Positions 1-10,619 of a stretch of DNA of 64,000 bases are shown in pieces; positions within the stretch are counted from its first letter, which is position 1; each line of letters starts with the position of its first letter. A program made the position numbers and the translations under genes. The notes under the pieces are model-generated. The model was not told the origin of the DNA and did not search any database. It worked only from the letters and a program-made list of their open reading frames with translations. The DNA lies in the NCBI GenBank assembly GCA_911728435.2, contig OU452200.1, positions 34,177,715-34,241,714 on the forward strand. The letters run 5' to 3'. This DNA comes from Apoderus coryli. Lineage: Eukaryota > Arthropoda > Insecta > Coleoptera > Attelabidae.

Positions 1-1263
1 ATTCGCGGTTGCGTGTCCCCATCGCTGGCATCTTCGGCATTGAGTAATGCGGCGGGCATTTTTTCGTCTTTCCCATGTTACCTTTGTGTTCCACACTACA
101 CTGGCTTGGGCATTGAGGAATTTCAAGGTATAGCTGTTGGATGTTACGACAAGAAATAAAGGTCTTCCTACCGTTTTCATCTCGAATACTTTTGCAACCG
201 CTATCCCATGTTCTTCTTTAAGTTCATCCTTGATCTCATCAGCGTCAACACCCGTGAGCCCTTTAAGGACAAAAGCATGGGTTTTTTCTTCCGGTAATGT
301 ATACGTGTGGAAGTCAGTATTTTTATCAGCAAGCAGCGTCTGTCGATAATTCTTATATTCTTCGAGATCGCTCACATAGAGCATCGTAGTTCCAGATGCG
401 TATTTTAGCGTAAATCCCTTTTTAATAAATTGCTTTATGTGTTCGACGAGCGTTTTATGTTCCTGAGCTATTCCCGTCAGGACTATTGGTGGAATTCTCG
501 AATTTCTGCGTTTTGCTGTGGTGGGTTGTGATGTATCGATTGAGTTACCATTTCGATTGGAAGTTCGAGTTCTTTTTGTTGTTGGCGACTTTTGGGGAGA
601 AGCAGGACTTATGGCGTCTGCAGCTACTCTTTTGAGAGATCCTTTAACTGAATTTTCAATTATTGTTGCGCATGTCCCAGCTACTTCTTCATTTGGGTTG
701 AGTTTGTCGAATCTGTTGGTTGTATAAGGTGACGTTATCTTCGGCGATCGTCTAACCAGCAGCTTTGATAGCGATACATAATGTTTGGGTGTTTGAAAAT
801 CATTCTCATCCATCGCTGTTTGCTCGGTATTTTTAAGGCTCAGTAATTTAGCTTGCTCAGCAAAATCGCTGGAGTCTATTGATGACATCATGGTATCAAG
901 TATAACACCTGTATCATCTGTTGTTTGGTCACTCTCATATCCACTTTGGAATTGTGGTTGGTTAGATTCTGAGGCAGTTGACCTAGCCGGACTGCGGGAT
1001 GAATTTCTTCCGGTATCAATTTTGGGTGCAACCTTAGCAAGGTTCGCACCCGCTGCTGTATGAGATTCCAGTTTGTGTCGGTTAATTTTTGTTTTGATAT
1101 GATCTCTCTCGGTTGCATCTTGGGCTTGATTCAGAAGCTTTTTCATGGCATTGCATATAACGCAGGTTTTATTTCCCTTGATTTGTTTGGGGTTTAATAC
1201 TTTTGGTATAGTCCCCGTAAGTTGATTTGCCAGATTCATCGTATTACTACTTGGTGATGTCAT
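1..1263 (-). CDS. LINE ORF1 nucleic-acid-binding protein (gag-like), partial
   Basis: An uninterrupted minus-strand frame of 421 codons starts with ATG at 1263 and stays open to the window edge. Residues 34-37 form a C-x2-C pair (KTCVIC) near the N-terminus. The middle is Ser/Thr/Pro-rich and low in complexity. The last ~100 residues look like the PRE_C2HC region that precedes zinc knuckles in insect LINE ORF1 proteins (GLTGVDADEI, then a WERRKNARRITQ motif). They lead into the start of a CCHC knuckle, C-x2-C-x4-H, whose final cysteine would fall outside the window. Such proteins bind LINE RNA in the ribonucleoprotein. The lack of any stop in 1.26 kb suggests a young copy. Family assignment is by motif reading only. 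Confidence 0.8.
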   Translation of the reverse strand, partial: MTSPSSNTMNLANQLTGTIPKVLNPKQIKGNKTCVICNAMKKLLNQAQDATERDHIKTKINRHKLESHTAAGANLAKVAPKIDTGRNSSRSPARSTASESNQPQFQSGYESDQTTDDTGVILDTMMSSIDSSDFAEQAKLLSLKNTEQTAMDENDFQTPKHYVSLSKLLVRRSPKITSPYTTNRFDKLNPNEEVAGTCATIIENSVKGSLKRVAADAISPASPQKSPTTKRTRTSNRNGNSIDTSQPTTAKRRNSRIPPIVLTGIAQEHKTLVEHIKQFIKKGFTLKYASGTTMLYVSDLEEYKNYRQTLLADKNTDFHTYTLPEEKTHAFVLKGLTGVDADEIKDELKEEHGIAVAKVFEMKTVGRPLFLVVTSNSYTLKFLNAQASVVWNTKVTWERRKNARRITQCRRCQRWGHATAN

Positions 1264-1500
1264 TTTTTAAAATGCTCCTTGTGCCCTACTATCCCTTTCG
1301 GACACAAGGGCATATAATTTTACGAATTTGAATTTAATTATTATTAATAAAACAATAATATACAAATATTTTACTATTCATATACACCGCATACACTATT
1401 TATCTATGGATTATTATTTTATCTATAATTGCTAACTAGTACACCTATACCTATCGTATAGAAAAGGTACTTCTGTACCACACAGAGGCGAACAGAGTAC
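1..1500 (-). mobile_element. 5' part of a jockey/CR1-like LINE (copy B), 5'UTR plus ORF1
   Basis: This is the 5' portion of a non-LTR retrotransposon read on the minus strand. Its 5'UTR lies at about 1500-1264, and ORF1 runs off the left edge of the window. The 5' end abuts a truncated 5S rRNA copy at about 1500. A degenerate relative with similar 5'UTR and ORF1 sequence lies at 2760-3390 on the far side of the 5S array, in the same orientation. The exact 5' boundary is inferred from where 5S similarity begins. Confidence 0.75.
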
Positions 1501-1501
1501 T

Positions 1502-1542
1502 GGGACGAGAACGGGCATATTCAGTGTGGTATGGCCGTTGCC
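1502..1542 (-). rRNA. 5S rRNA, 3'-truncated copy
   Basis: This copy holds only the first ~41 nt of the 5S gene (GGCAACGGCCATACCAC onward). It breaks off after the GTTCTCGTC region, where LINE copy B begins. Box A, the intermediate element and box C are lost, so it should not be transcribed. Confidence 0.8.
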
Positions 1543-1732
1543 GTGAAAATTTGAAACAGTCCCAACGACGCCTTGGAGTTGATTGGATCGTTTTGGCCGA
1601 ACTAAAAGTGATCTTCGTACAGGATAGCTATACGCTTTCTTGCATCTTACAACAGTTCTAAAAGAAAAAAGAAAAAAAAAAATTAAAAAAAAAGAAAAAG
1701 AAAAATCTGGACATCCTGGATATAAAATATGC

Positions 1733-1739
1733 AAAAAAA
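1733..1739 (-). terminator. Pol III oligo-T terminator of the 5S gene at 1740-1857
   Basis: Seven consecutive T on the 5S strand directly follow the mature 3' end; four or more T is the usual Pol III stop. Confidence 0.7.
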
Positions 1740-1857
1740 GGCAACGACACGTGGTGTTCCCAAGCGGTCACCCATCCAAGTACTAACCACGCCCGACACT
1801 GCTTGGCTTCCGTGATCGGACGAGAACGGGCATATTCAGTGTGGTATGGCCGTTGCC
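1740..1857 (-). rRNA. 5S rRNA, full-length (118 nt)
   Basis: The minus strand reads as a complete eukaryotic 5S rRNA. It contains GGCAACGGCCATACCAC, CCGATCACGGAAG, the box A-like AAGCAGTGTCGGGC, and TACTTGGATGGGTGACC (box C region). The 3' end GTGTCGTTGCC pairs with the 5' end GGCAACG. A run of seven T follows immediately, giving a Pol III terminator. The helix I change (GGCAAC/GTTGCC) is compensated on both strands, which fits a functional or recently functional gene. Confidence 0.88.
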
Positions 1858-2046
1858 GTGAAAATTTGAAACAGTCCCAACGACGCCTTGGAGTTGATTG
1901 GATCGTTTTGGCCGAACTAAAAGTGATCTTCGTACAGGATAGCTATACGCTTTCTTGCATCTTACAACAGTTCTAAAAGAAAAAAGAAAAAAAAAATTAA
2001 AAAAAAAGAAAAAGAAAAATCTGGACATCCTGGATATAAAATATGC

Positions 2047-2053
2047 AAAAAAA
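2047..2053 (-). terminator. Pol III oligo-T terminator of the 5S gene at 2054-2171
   Basis: Seven consecutive T on the 5S strand directly follow the mature 3' end. Confidence 0.7.
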
Positions 2054-2171
2054 GGCAACGACACGTGGTGTTCCCAAGCGGTCACCCATCCAAGTACTAA
2101 CCACGCCCGACACTGCTTGGCTTCCGTGATCGGACGAGAACGGGCATATTCAGTGTGGTATGGCCGTTGCC
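2054..2171 (-). rRNA. 5S rRNA, full-length (118 nt)
   Basis: Read by eye this is the same 118-nt sequence as the copy at 1740-1857, with the same downstream T7 terminator (2047-2053). The adjacent spacer is also nearly identical, pointing to recent unit duplication or homogenisation. Confidence 0.88.
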
Positions 2172-2339
2172 GTGAAAATTTAAAACAGTCCCAACGATGC
2201 CTTGGAGTTGATTGGAACGTTTTGGCCGACCTAAAAAGTGATTTTCGTACAGCAGAGCTATACGCTTTCTTGCATCTTACAACAGTTACAAAAAAAAAAG
2301 AGAAATCTGGACATCCTGGATATAAAATATGCAAGAAAA

Positions 2340-2452
2340 GGCAACGACCGTGGTGTTCCCAAGGGGTCACCCATCCAAGTACCACGCCCGACACTGCTTG
2401 GCTACCGTGATCGGACGAAAACGGGCATATTCAGTGTGGCATGGCTGTTGCC
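2340..2452 (-). rRNA. 5S rRNA, diverged copy with small deletions
   Basis: A full-span 5S copy of about 113 nt. It lacks three bases in the GTTAGTACTTGG region and carries several substitutions (for example, changes in the 5' helix and in GTTCTCGTC). It is probably a pseudogene. Confidence 0.75.
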
Positions 2453-2651
2453 TTGAAAATTTGAATCAGTCCCAACGATGCTAGTACTTAGACTTATCTG
2501 GGCCTAGGAGTTGATTGGAACGTTTGACCTTACTGAAAAGTGATTTCGGACAGGATAGCTGTACGCTTTCTTGCATCTTACAACTGTTACAAAAAAAAAA
2601 TAAAGTAAAATTAGAAATCTGGACATCCTGGATATAAAATATGCCACAAAA

Positions 2652-2757
2652 AGGCAACGACACATAGTGTTCCCAAGCGGTCACCCATCCCAGTGCTAAC
2701 CACGCCCGACACTGCTTGCATGGCTTCCGTGATCGGCGGACCAGAACGGGCATAATT
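2652..2757 (-). rRNA. 5S rRNA, 5'-truncated and diverged copy
   Basis: The 3' ~100 nt of a 5S gene, with an insertion in the AAGC region and several substitutions. The first ~15 nt are replaced by LINE ORF1-derived sequence at about 2758. Confidence 0.7.
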
Positions 2758-2759
2758 CA

Positions 2760-3262
2760 ACCTTTAGCTAAATTCCATATCTGTGTGATTGATGCGCCTC
2801 CACTTCATTTGGATTAAGATTGCGAAATCTATTTGTTGTCACAGACAAATTTGTCTGCGGCAAGCGTCGTACCAGCAGTTTAGACAGTGAAACGTAGTGT
2901 TTTTGGACCTCGCCGACTTCAAACTCCGTGTGTTATTATTAGCAAGCTGCAACAATTTAGATTTTTCGTTCATTTATGTAGAGTCCAATAATGACATCAT
3001 AAACCAAGTGTTGATAGCGTATCTTATTATGATGCTCGACGTGGCCGATTTAGCCAGACTTCGGAAGTTCCACCAGTGTCAATTTTTGGGACAATTTTAG
3101 CTAAATTTGCACCCGCTTTACTATGACTGTCATGTTGATTTCTATACAATCCTGTGACAGTTCGAGCAGTTGTTTCATTGCTTGACATGTAAGTTTTGTT
3201 GATTTGGGTATGGCCTGTCCCCAGTATTTTGATTCGCATCGTGTTGTTGTTACATTTAACAT
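2760..3262 (-). pseudogene. LINE ORF1 pseudogene (copy A)
   Basis: This is a degenerate relative of the ORF1 at 1-1263. The ATG region at 3262 and the 5'UTR above it align with copy B. The motif KAGANLAKIVPKIDTG matches AAGANLAKVAPKIDTG of copy B, and a stop follows soon after. Further homology continues at nucleotide level down to about 2790 (the ACCAGCAG...TTTGATAG/TTTAGACAG region) with frameshifts. It is cut at its 3' side by the 5S array. Loss of the 3' side is unusual for a LINE, which normally loses 5' sequence, so rearrangement is likely. Confidence 0.7.
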
Positions 3263-3388
3263 TTTAAGTAATGCCCCTTATGTCTTACTATCCGTTTCAG
3301 ACACAAGGCCATATAATTCGAATGTTAATTAATAATTTGTTATTATTTCAATACTATAAGTAAATATTTCTGTATATGTATCGTATTA

Positions 3389-4384
3389 CAGTAAAAACCC
3401 TCTTAGGGACCACTCCTAAAAAAAGACCACCCCCATATAACGACCTATTTCCAATTAACTGAACTTTTTTTGGAAAATCCCATAAGTACTTTTTTACGTC
3501 TCTATAGCGACCGGCCCTTTAAAAGGACCGCGGGCACTTTTCATGCGAATTCCTTCGTACAAAGCAATAAGCAATGATAAAAACCCCTTAATAACGGGCA
3601 ATAAAATCTAACAAAAACTGACCCACAATAAAAAAATCTATGTACCTATAACGATCAAGAATTTTGTGTGTCAGTTTAAAAAAATGTAAAACAATCATTA
3701 TTCATCTGATTATTTAAAAAACAATGTACCTATTTATATAGTATGTCATCTGGTGATAGTATGTCAACTTAGTAAGTACATATAAATTCAAATTCAAATT
3801 CAAATTTATTTATTTCCAATATCCACTTAAATTATATACATGTTATTTTGCTCTAAGCCGAAATAAATAAAATAAATAATAGTAATAAAGAAACAAATAT
3901 AATCTTATATGTGCACCGCCCTGATTTTACTAAGCGGTGCCTAGAGGATGCAAAAACTTGGTAAAGTTTGTCCGCTTCCTCCAAACACCACCAGACACCA
4001 AACGGTTGCTCACGCACTATCAGACCCTCAAATAATCTAATAATCTATCCCATTGTACCCAATAATGTTTTATAACTTACATGAACATTAAATTATTCTT
4101 AAAAATTAGAAATGAACACAAAAAATTAGAGATGAACATGTTTTTCTCTCGTTCTCCCCCTTCATCCATCCGTAGGAGTGAATCGAAGGTATAATATAAG
4201 CGTACATGAAGGGTTTATATGGTGTTTGTTAATTACATAGTTGCAAATTCGTTGTCTTAAATGTTTATAATTAGCTTTATATAGTTAGCTCCACCACATA
4301 CCTCCTTTTAAGTGACCACCTTATATATCTATAGTGACCAATATACGATTCCCCAGGTGTGGTCGCTATTGAGAGATTTTACTG
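3389..4384. mobile_element. Non-autonomous pogo/Tigger-like DNA transposon
   Basis: The ends begin CAGTAAAA and read inward CAGTAAAAACCCTCTTAGGG on the left and, reversed, CAGTAAAATCTCTCAATAGC on the right. Both are followed by repeats of GACCAC/GCGACC. The element is flanked by TA on both sides (3387-3388 and 4385-4386), as expected for the pogo/Tc1-mariner group. No transposase frame is present. A LINE-type tail (repeated AAATTTGAATTTG on the minus strand) sits inside at about 3785-3806, so it carries a secondary insertion or captured sequence. Confidence 0.7.
3785..3806 (-). repeat. LINE 3' microsatellite tail inside the pogo-like element
   Basis: The AATTCA/TTTGAATTTG short repeat is typical of LINE 3' ends read on the minus strand. 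The adjacent ~280 bp up to about 4080 (a non-coding stretch with GCACCGCC and GCGGTGC) may be its 3'UTR. Confidence 0.4.
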
Positions 4385-4386
4385 TA

Positions 4387-5483
4387 TATACTGTAAATTA
4401 TACGCTATTTAGCTTTATATATCAACGAATAATAACTGCCTATTATATCTATTGTGCAGAATTTTCGTGTATATTTGCCCTCTCTGCCATGTGTTAATCA
4501 ACCCTTCTTTATTCCACGCACTGATCTCTTTCTTGAAAATTAGGCACATAAAATAAAATAATTTATTTGTTTTACTGAATATCCGCAAATCCACTCGTAT
4601 TGTTCATATATTCGTATATTTCGGTTGAATAAGTTCGAGTTTTACTTGTGGAAGGGTATAGTTTTGTTTTTAAATCAGGAGTATATGCCTTCCTTTCTTC
4701 TTAATTAAAAGTTTGTCTTAATAAAATAAAAGCTGGATTTTAAAAATATTTTGCACACAATAAATTTCCACTATCTCCATCATTCATAATAAACAAACAA
4801 TAAACTTTAGCGAGGAAAATTTCGAAAACAACAGACTCACTCTATGATAGGCACTGCCCACTGACGGACTACATACGACACACCGTTCGGTGCCCCAAGT
4901 TTTCCATATAATCCCGTGTTGACAAGATAACCGAAACATACTGATAGTAGGAACTACGACGTTTAAAATTGTTCACTTTGGCCGTGTCATGGCGACCTTG
5001 TTTGCACTTGACCTGCCCTTTAGAAGATACAAAATTAAAGTATTTTTAATTCTCTGTGATCAGACCAGTTTTCTTAATGCCCCACGGTTTTTTGGTAATA
5101 GCACCCACAAAATAACTAGATACCTTCCTCTTTATAGAAAGTTATCTTTAAAGGCAATTGCATAATAGCGTTTGTGTTATCAATTACCTAGTTTCAGTAC
5201 AATTTTTAAAAGGGGTATTAAAATTTACTTGTAGGTTTCTAGTAGGTATAATTAATGTACCAAAATGAACTTACCTCGTTTCTTTGTTGTTTCCATATAA
5301 TTCGGAATCAGTTACAAATGAAGTGCTCAAACATGACTTCGTACTCATTACACTCGTATCATTGCTTTTTTAAAATATCTTCAAATTGCTCTAAAACATT
5401 TTTCGATACAGTTTTTTCATTTTCAGGTACGTTTTCGAAACCCGCAATGCAAAATTGCAAATAGAATCTGATGTAATTCTTAG
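4387..5483. other. AT-rich stretch without recognisable features
   Basis: I see no coding frame, repeat pair or RNA motif here that I can support. Short open frames are typical of random AT-rich DNA. Confidence 0.5.
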
Positions 5484-5777
5484 TTATTTGGAAATAAGTG
5501 TCAATATATTCTCCTTGTTTTTAAATTCTTTAAACAACAATTTTATGGCTTCATATGGATTTTGACTTATGTTGGTAAAATTCACTGTCCTAACAGTTTG
5601 AACAGTTTGCAAATACTCTAGGAAATTCTCTACTGAAGGATACAGATCTATAATTTCTTTTCTGATTTTTGTTTTAAAATTACTGTCTAACGTCATGTTT
5701 AAATATTTATAATTTAAAATTGACACAGGCATTGACAAGTCACAAATTAGGCGTTTTCCTTTTACTTCAAACATCAA
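5484..5777 (-). CDS. Hypothetical open frame, 97 codons, possibly a gene or pseudogene fragment
   Basis: A minus-strand frame opens with two ATGs (5777) and encodes a soluble-looking, Lys/Leu/Glu-rich peptide (starts MMFEVKGKRL, ends FKNKENILTLISK). After the stop, a different frame continues in protein-like style (FENVPENEKTVSKNV, LEQFEDILKKQ) and ends at a stop near 5370. A frameshifted longer protein of ~135 residues is therefore possible. I do not recognise a domain. It could be a decayed host exon, a transposon-encoded protein, or chance. Confidence 0.3.
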   Translation of the reverse strand: MMFEVKGKRLICDLSMPVSILNYKYLNMTLDSNFKTKIRKEIIDLYPSVENFLEYLQTVQTVRTVNFTNISQNPYEAIKLLFKEFKNKENILTLISK

Positions 5778-6036
5778 AATAATTTCACTAACCTCACTAA
5801 GTGTTCCTTTTAATAGAGTTACGTGAGAAATTTTACATATATATAAGTTATATTATTATTACATATTATTACACATAAGTATGGAAAAAGCTTCAGTTTA
5901 CAGTTTTATTATGTATCTTTGAATATACGAGTACATCCTCGTGTTTAATTGTCATGTAATAACTACGATTTGACACTATTTTCAATGCCATAATGGCGTA
6001 TATTACCGGACTAGTGTGTTTTTGAAAACATTACCT

Positions 6037-6882
6037 AGGGAGTTAAGGCAAAACCAAAGACGTATACGTATCTCTATACGTAAACGTGAGAGTTTGGTTA
6101 TGTATACACTAGATAAGCAGTCATTTAAAATAGAGTTAAGGTGCCATCCAATACGTATCGTATATGCGGAAGGTAGAGATAACACTTTACTTGAGAAAAA
6201 GACTCTTTTAGATTTTTCTACTTCCGTTTACTATGTTGTTAATATTATTGTTTTTTTAATTATTAACCAAATATCTATATATTTTATTATGTATACCTAT
6301 AAACAATGACAGAAAAATGTTTATAATTGTTACAAAATAAACTACTACTATTAATAATAATAAAGTATATCCCTAATAGTATTTTGTCTTCTTTAGTATG
6401 TAAATAATTAATATATGTTGACGTATGTACCGCCCTCTCATTGGTTGCGCGGCGACCAATCAGAGCGCGTATCTGTGGTATGTGAATAGTATATAAGCTG
6501 TAATATATTTAGTAGTAGTTTAGTTTTAATTCTCTCCTGAGGATGCTAACATTGTTAGCGAAACGCGCGTTGAGATTTAAAAGAAGTGTTTTGGTGAAGT
6601 GGTAAAACGATTGTCAGTGTAATAATAAAGTATTTATTGCAAAATAGCTTAGCTTAATTATTAATATAGATTCACAGTTTTTGTTGTTCTATTCTAGATA
6701 TTCGTACAAGTTCATGTAATTCCGACAACAATCGGTTCAATACGTTTAAGTATACGATACGCGTAGAGGTACATATGTTTACGGCCTTCGTATCGTTAAA
6801 CGTATCATAAATTTAAAGAGCGCATGCGTAGATGTCAAAAGATACGTTTACGTATACGTCACTGGCTTTGCCTTAACTCCCT
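6037..6882. mobile_element. TIR DNA element (846 bp) with 7-bp target duplication
   Basis: Terminal inverted repeats start AGGGAGTTAAGGCAAA and extend with similarity through GACGTATACGTA on both ends. The direct repeat ATTACCT flanks them (6030-6036 and 6883-6889). The interior is AT-rich without a transposase frame. It includes palindromic TACGTATACG blocks near both ends and, at 6537-6575, a hammerhead-like motif. The superfamily is not clear; a 7- or 8-bp duplication would fit hAT-, Mutator- or Merlin-like elements. Confidence 0.65.
6537..6575 (+). ncRNA. Hammerhead-ribozyme-like motif (CTGAGGA form)
   Basis: The core CTGAGGA is followed by stem II GCTAAC/GTTAGC with an ATT loop, then GAAA and the self-complementary ACGCGCGT. 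This matches the hammerhead core CUGANGA...GAAA with a loop-less stem III. Stem I pairing is not obvious, so activity is doubtful. A decayed relative (CTGAGAA) lies near 32980-33020 on the minus strand. Confidence 0.45.
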
Positions 6883-6929
6883 ATTACCTAGAAGCATTGT
6901 CTCCTTTTAAAGACAATGCTAGAAGTATC

Positions 6930-7345
6930 GAGAAAGGAGAATGATCATCGACGAATGCGCATCCACTCTTCCGACGACACTGCGTGCCGCCATTTTCTAG
7001 TCACAAACGTCAAAAAATCAAAACACTTAAGTTGGTGTGGTTATGTCAGAGATATGCAGAAGGGAGAATTAGCATCCACTTTTCCGACGACACTTTCCGT
7101 GCCGCCATTTTCTAGTCACAAGCGTCAAAAAAACACTTAAAGTTGGTGTGGTTATGTCAGAGATATGCAGAAGCGTTGATTGAATTTAATCAACGGCAGA
7201 AGGCAGAATGAGCTTCGACGAATGCGCATCAGAGATCTCTGATGCGCATCCACTTTTCCGACGACACTACGCGTGCCGCCATTTTCTAGCCACAAACGTC
7301 AAAAATTCAAAACACTTAAAGTTGGTGTGCTTATGTTCTTATGTG
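6930..7345. repeat. Three imperfect tandem copies, about 130-145 bp each
   Basis: Each copy contains CGACGACACT, GTGCCGCCATTTTCTAG, CACAAACGTCAAAA or CACAAGCGTCAAAA, and AACACTTAA...GTTGGTGTG. Copies start near 6934, 7061 and 7200. The third has an internal short palindrome (GCGCATCAGAGATCTCTGATGCGC). The GTGCCGCCATTTT blocks are GC-richer than the surroundings. Confidence 0.7.
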
Positions 7346-10300
7346 TCATGTGAGTGCCTTTAACTAAAACAGAGTTTTGCTGCTATTTCTTAGTTGTGTA
7401 TACTTATTTTGGATATTCGGCTTTTTATTAGTGCCGTTAGTGTTTAGTTTATTGCGTATAGTTTAAAGAAAAAAGGATATTCGTTAATTGGTGTTAAGTG
7501 TAGGTGTAGTTTTGGAATGCTGTATTGTTAAAAACTGTCCCAAAATTATAACTTGTACTGAATTTAATATCTACGCAACCATACGACACCGTCCATCTTT
7601 ATTGTATGAAAGAAATAGGCAAAAAGAAAAACAATCGGGACATACACACAATTTTTGTTTACATTAACAACATTAATATGACAGTTGTTTGATTACTATT
7701 ATACATTTTTATAGTATAAGGTATTCTGGAATTCTTATTACTGATTAGAAATAAATTAAGAATATTACAAATTTTGTGTTTTCTTTTATTAAGCCCCTCT
7801 AATTTCCCTAACTTCGCCTGTTATGTGTATTCTGGGTAAGTATTATTGATCGAAAAGAGTGACAATGTTATAACAGACAAGATAGATGGAAGTGGAAAAG
7901 AAGATACTTATGTATTTTGTTAAACGAACCTGGGTAAATATCTTATACTAAAATACATGAAACAAATACTACTACTACTATTCTATTACGTTCATTCAAT
8001 AAATAATGAATGTAGTAAAGAATGATGAATATCGCATATTTTCAATATTAAATGTTAACTGAACTGAAACAACACTAGTTTTCTTTAATACTTTTGTCCT
8101 GTAAGTAATTGCAACAATTATTGCTCTCAGTTGTTTTTGCAATTATTAGCCTACTATTTATGAACGGTCCTCGTATCGTGAAAAGAAATTTGATCATACC
8201 CGGTGAGCCTAAGATATAAGATGGCGACCCCCGTGATTAGAAAATTTGCGCATGTTGACGCCCGTTTTCCCCACTCTACATATTTATGACATTACCGCAC
8301 TAGTGTCGTAATTTTTCTAGTCAAAGGTGGTAATACTTTGTGATGCTTGTGCCACTGTTGATTATGAACTGAAAAGATAAAACGTTTATTTATTTTTAAA
8401 AATCGGAGTCCGTTTAAATATAATTCTGCCGGTGTGTATATATTAATTAATAGATTAATAGTCTGAAAACAGGATTGTGTTTTGTTTCCAAACTAACAAC
8501 GTTGTGGATTTGGGATATTTTGGTTTTCCAACGGACGAAAAACTGACTAATAGAAGTATACTAGGTATATAAAATACTGTGAGAACCAGCGCTGCAAATG
8601 GCTATATCATAGATCTATGGTTACAGTTGTGGATTTGAAATTCGACTCGGTCGGCATTTAGCGCGTCATCTTATTGCGAGTTTAGGAATGAAATACCTTG
8701 TGAAATGCGCCTGCGTGGAATATGAGGACTATAACGACATTTGGATTCAAAAACATTAACGTGCCGACGTTGAACAACTGCTTCGGTACGGTAAAAAGCT
8801 CCGCACGAGTGTCAGAAACTGTCAACGTTGTTTACAGGAGAACGAGGTATGTAATGCTGACTATTTCGGCCTCGGACGCTTGTGACATCAAACCTATTAT
8901 ACAGATAGCGTTATATTGGTGGTAACAAAGTTGATTTTTGTATATGGTTATAGTATATGGATGAAGCACATTTTGGTTTAAATGGGTTTAAGACTAATTT
9001 GCAAAATATATTAGGTTTCAGCATCAATTTATAAATTTACTGGTTGGACTTAAGTATACCAACAAAATATAGGCATGTCGGAAACCGTAGGTAGTTATAT
9101 TCCCAATAAGTAATATTTTTGCACTTTTCATTATTTTAAGGAGTGTTTTGTGGTTTTCTCCTTTAGTTTCTTAATCTAATTTACATCCTGGTGCTTCAAA
9201 AAATACTACCTTGGTTTTAAAAATCGTATTGAATTGGAGATAATCTAATTTTATCCCAGCAATCCGCAATTTTCATTTTAAAATGTTACATGCTACAAAG
9301 AGGATACAACACATAGGTACACGCAATAAAGGTGAAGGCAGAATGAATATATGAAAATAAAACAACTATTTATTCATATATTTACGTTTATTACCTAACT
9401 ACTTATTAAATGCTTACAACAAATTAGGTATCCATATTTATTTATTTATTATTACTTATTTATTCATATATCAACTCCACTGTAAGATAAAGTAAGTCAA
9501 TTTAAAAAAGTTTATTGTAAAGCTATATATGGTTGGTTAAAATAATTTAAATGTATCCATATAATATCACAGAACATAAAATGACCTATAGTTCTTTAGT
9601 GTAGGAGGTAGGTTTTGACATAAAAAATGGTTTACTTTACTATTAGGAGAGTATTTTTACAGCTCTTCTTCAAATCAATTAAATATGCTCTGATCTCATT
9701 AACATCGTATTTGCTTATAATAGTTTTTTTTATTAAAACCTAATTATTAGCAATTCCTAGAATGTTTTGTTGTAAAAAATAGGCGATATCCTTCTACGTC
9801 GAATATCAGCAAATTTCAGTCAAGCATTCCGTTTACAAGATTAGTGGAGAATTCAATGAGGAAGTTTAGTTAGGAATTGAGTAACAGGTATTTATGTATA
9901 ACGTTTTAATATTTCATTCTACACCACATGATCTTCTGCCACTCACCTCACTTATACGTATTTATGTTGTAAAAGCGACGTCTAACTGTCAATATTGTCA
10001 TTGGCTATAAATCATTGCGAGATCAAATTGCGCAACTGTCAAATGTCAAATTGACATGTCATCTGCCACTCACCACAAAACACAGGTGGTATCAATAAAC
10101 ATTATTCTATGGGGGGTATGTTTTCATATTATAAACATTATTCTGTGTATGTTTTGTGCCACTCACGTTACCTCTATTTATGTTACAAAAAGAATCATCC
10201 CTTTGACTAGACTTTCCTAGTCAAAGAATCATCCTTTGACTAGGAATACTCAAAGGAATCATCATTAATTGTATTTTGAAGTACAGGTACATGTACCATG

Positions 10301-10619
10301 GTTAAATCACAGCTATCTGTGGTTAAATTTCTCATTTAACTGTCGAATCAAATTGCTAAAAAGACCGTACGTTTAGATCGGTAGGTAAATGAAATTTGCT
10401 AATATTTGGCGTTGAAGAAAAAGCAACGAAGTATGTCATACAAAAACTATTCGTACTCCGTGTCCTGCCGTTATCCTTCTACATTGTCAGCTGATGTAAC
10501 ACGATTACCTCTTAATTAATTACATTGTTAATTAATTTTGTAATAGGAATCTTGGAATAAGTTAGATGAGTGAAAGTGAACATTGCTGATAAAGCCTAAT
10601 GTAGGTTTACCATATCATA
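7346..10619. other. Intergenic AT-rich DNA, no gene supported
   Basis: There are no coding frames with family signatures. Minor local repeats: TGCCACTCAC occurs at about 9937, 10061 and 10149, and a CTTTGACTAG/CTAGTCAAAG cluster lies at 10200-10260. A short Cys-containing frame near 7515 (CCIVKNC) recalls the start of a THAP finger but lacks the rest of the domain. Confidence 0.5.

Larger units (their letters stand above)
1502..2757 (-). repeat. 5S rRNA tandem array, unit about 300-314 bp
   Basis: Five 5S copies (three full-length, two truncated at the array edges) are separated by a spacer of about 195 bp. The first two full copies are 314 bp apart (1740 to 2054). The spacer carries an A/G-rich run that reads as a T/C-rich stretch on the 5S strand, and a conserved block ending in TGCATATTTTATA. 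The units nearest 2757 are the most diverged. Both array ends are cut inside a 5S gene and joined to LINE ORF1/5'UTR sequence. Confidence 0.85.

Noticed and set aside
1955..2410. Open frames of 151 and 203 codons on both strands across 1783-2456
   Set aside because: They are translations of the 5S rRNA genes and their A/G-rich spacer, open on both strands by repetition only.
6016..6309. Open frame of 97 codons starting MFLKTLPREL
   Set aside because: It begins at the terminal repeat of the 6037-6882 transposon and translates non-coding TIR sequence.
7510..7640. Possible THAP zinc finger (CCIVKNC)
   Set aside because: Only the first cysteine pair resembles the domain; the conserved Trp/Pro and second C-x2-H are absent in any frame.
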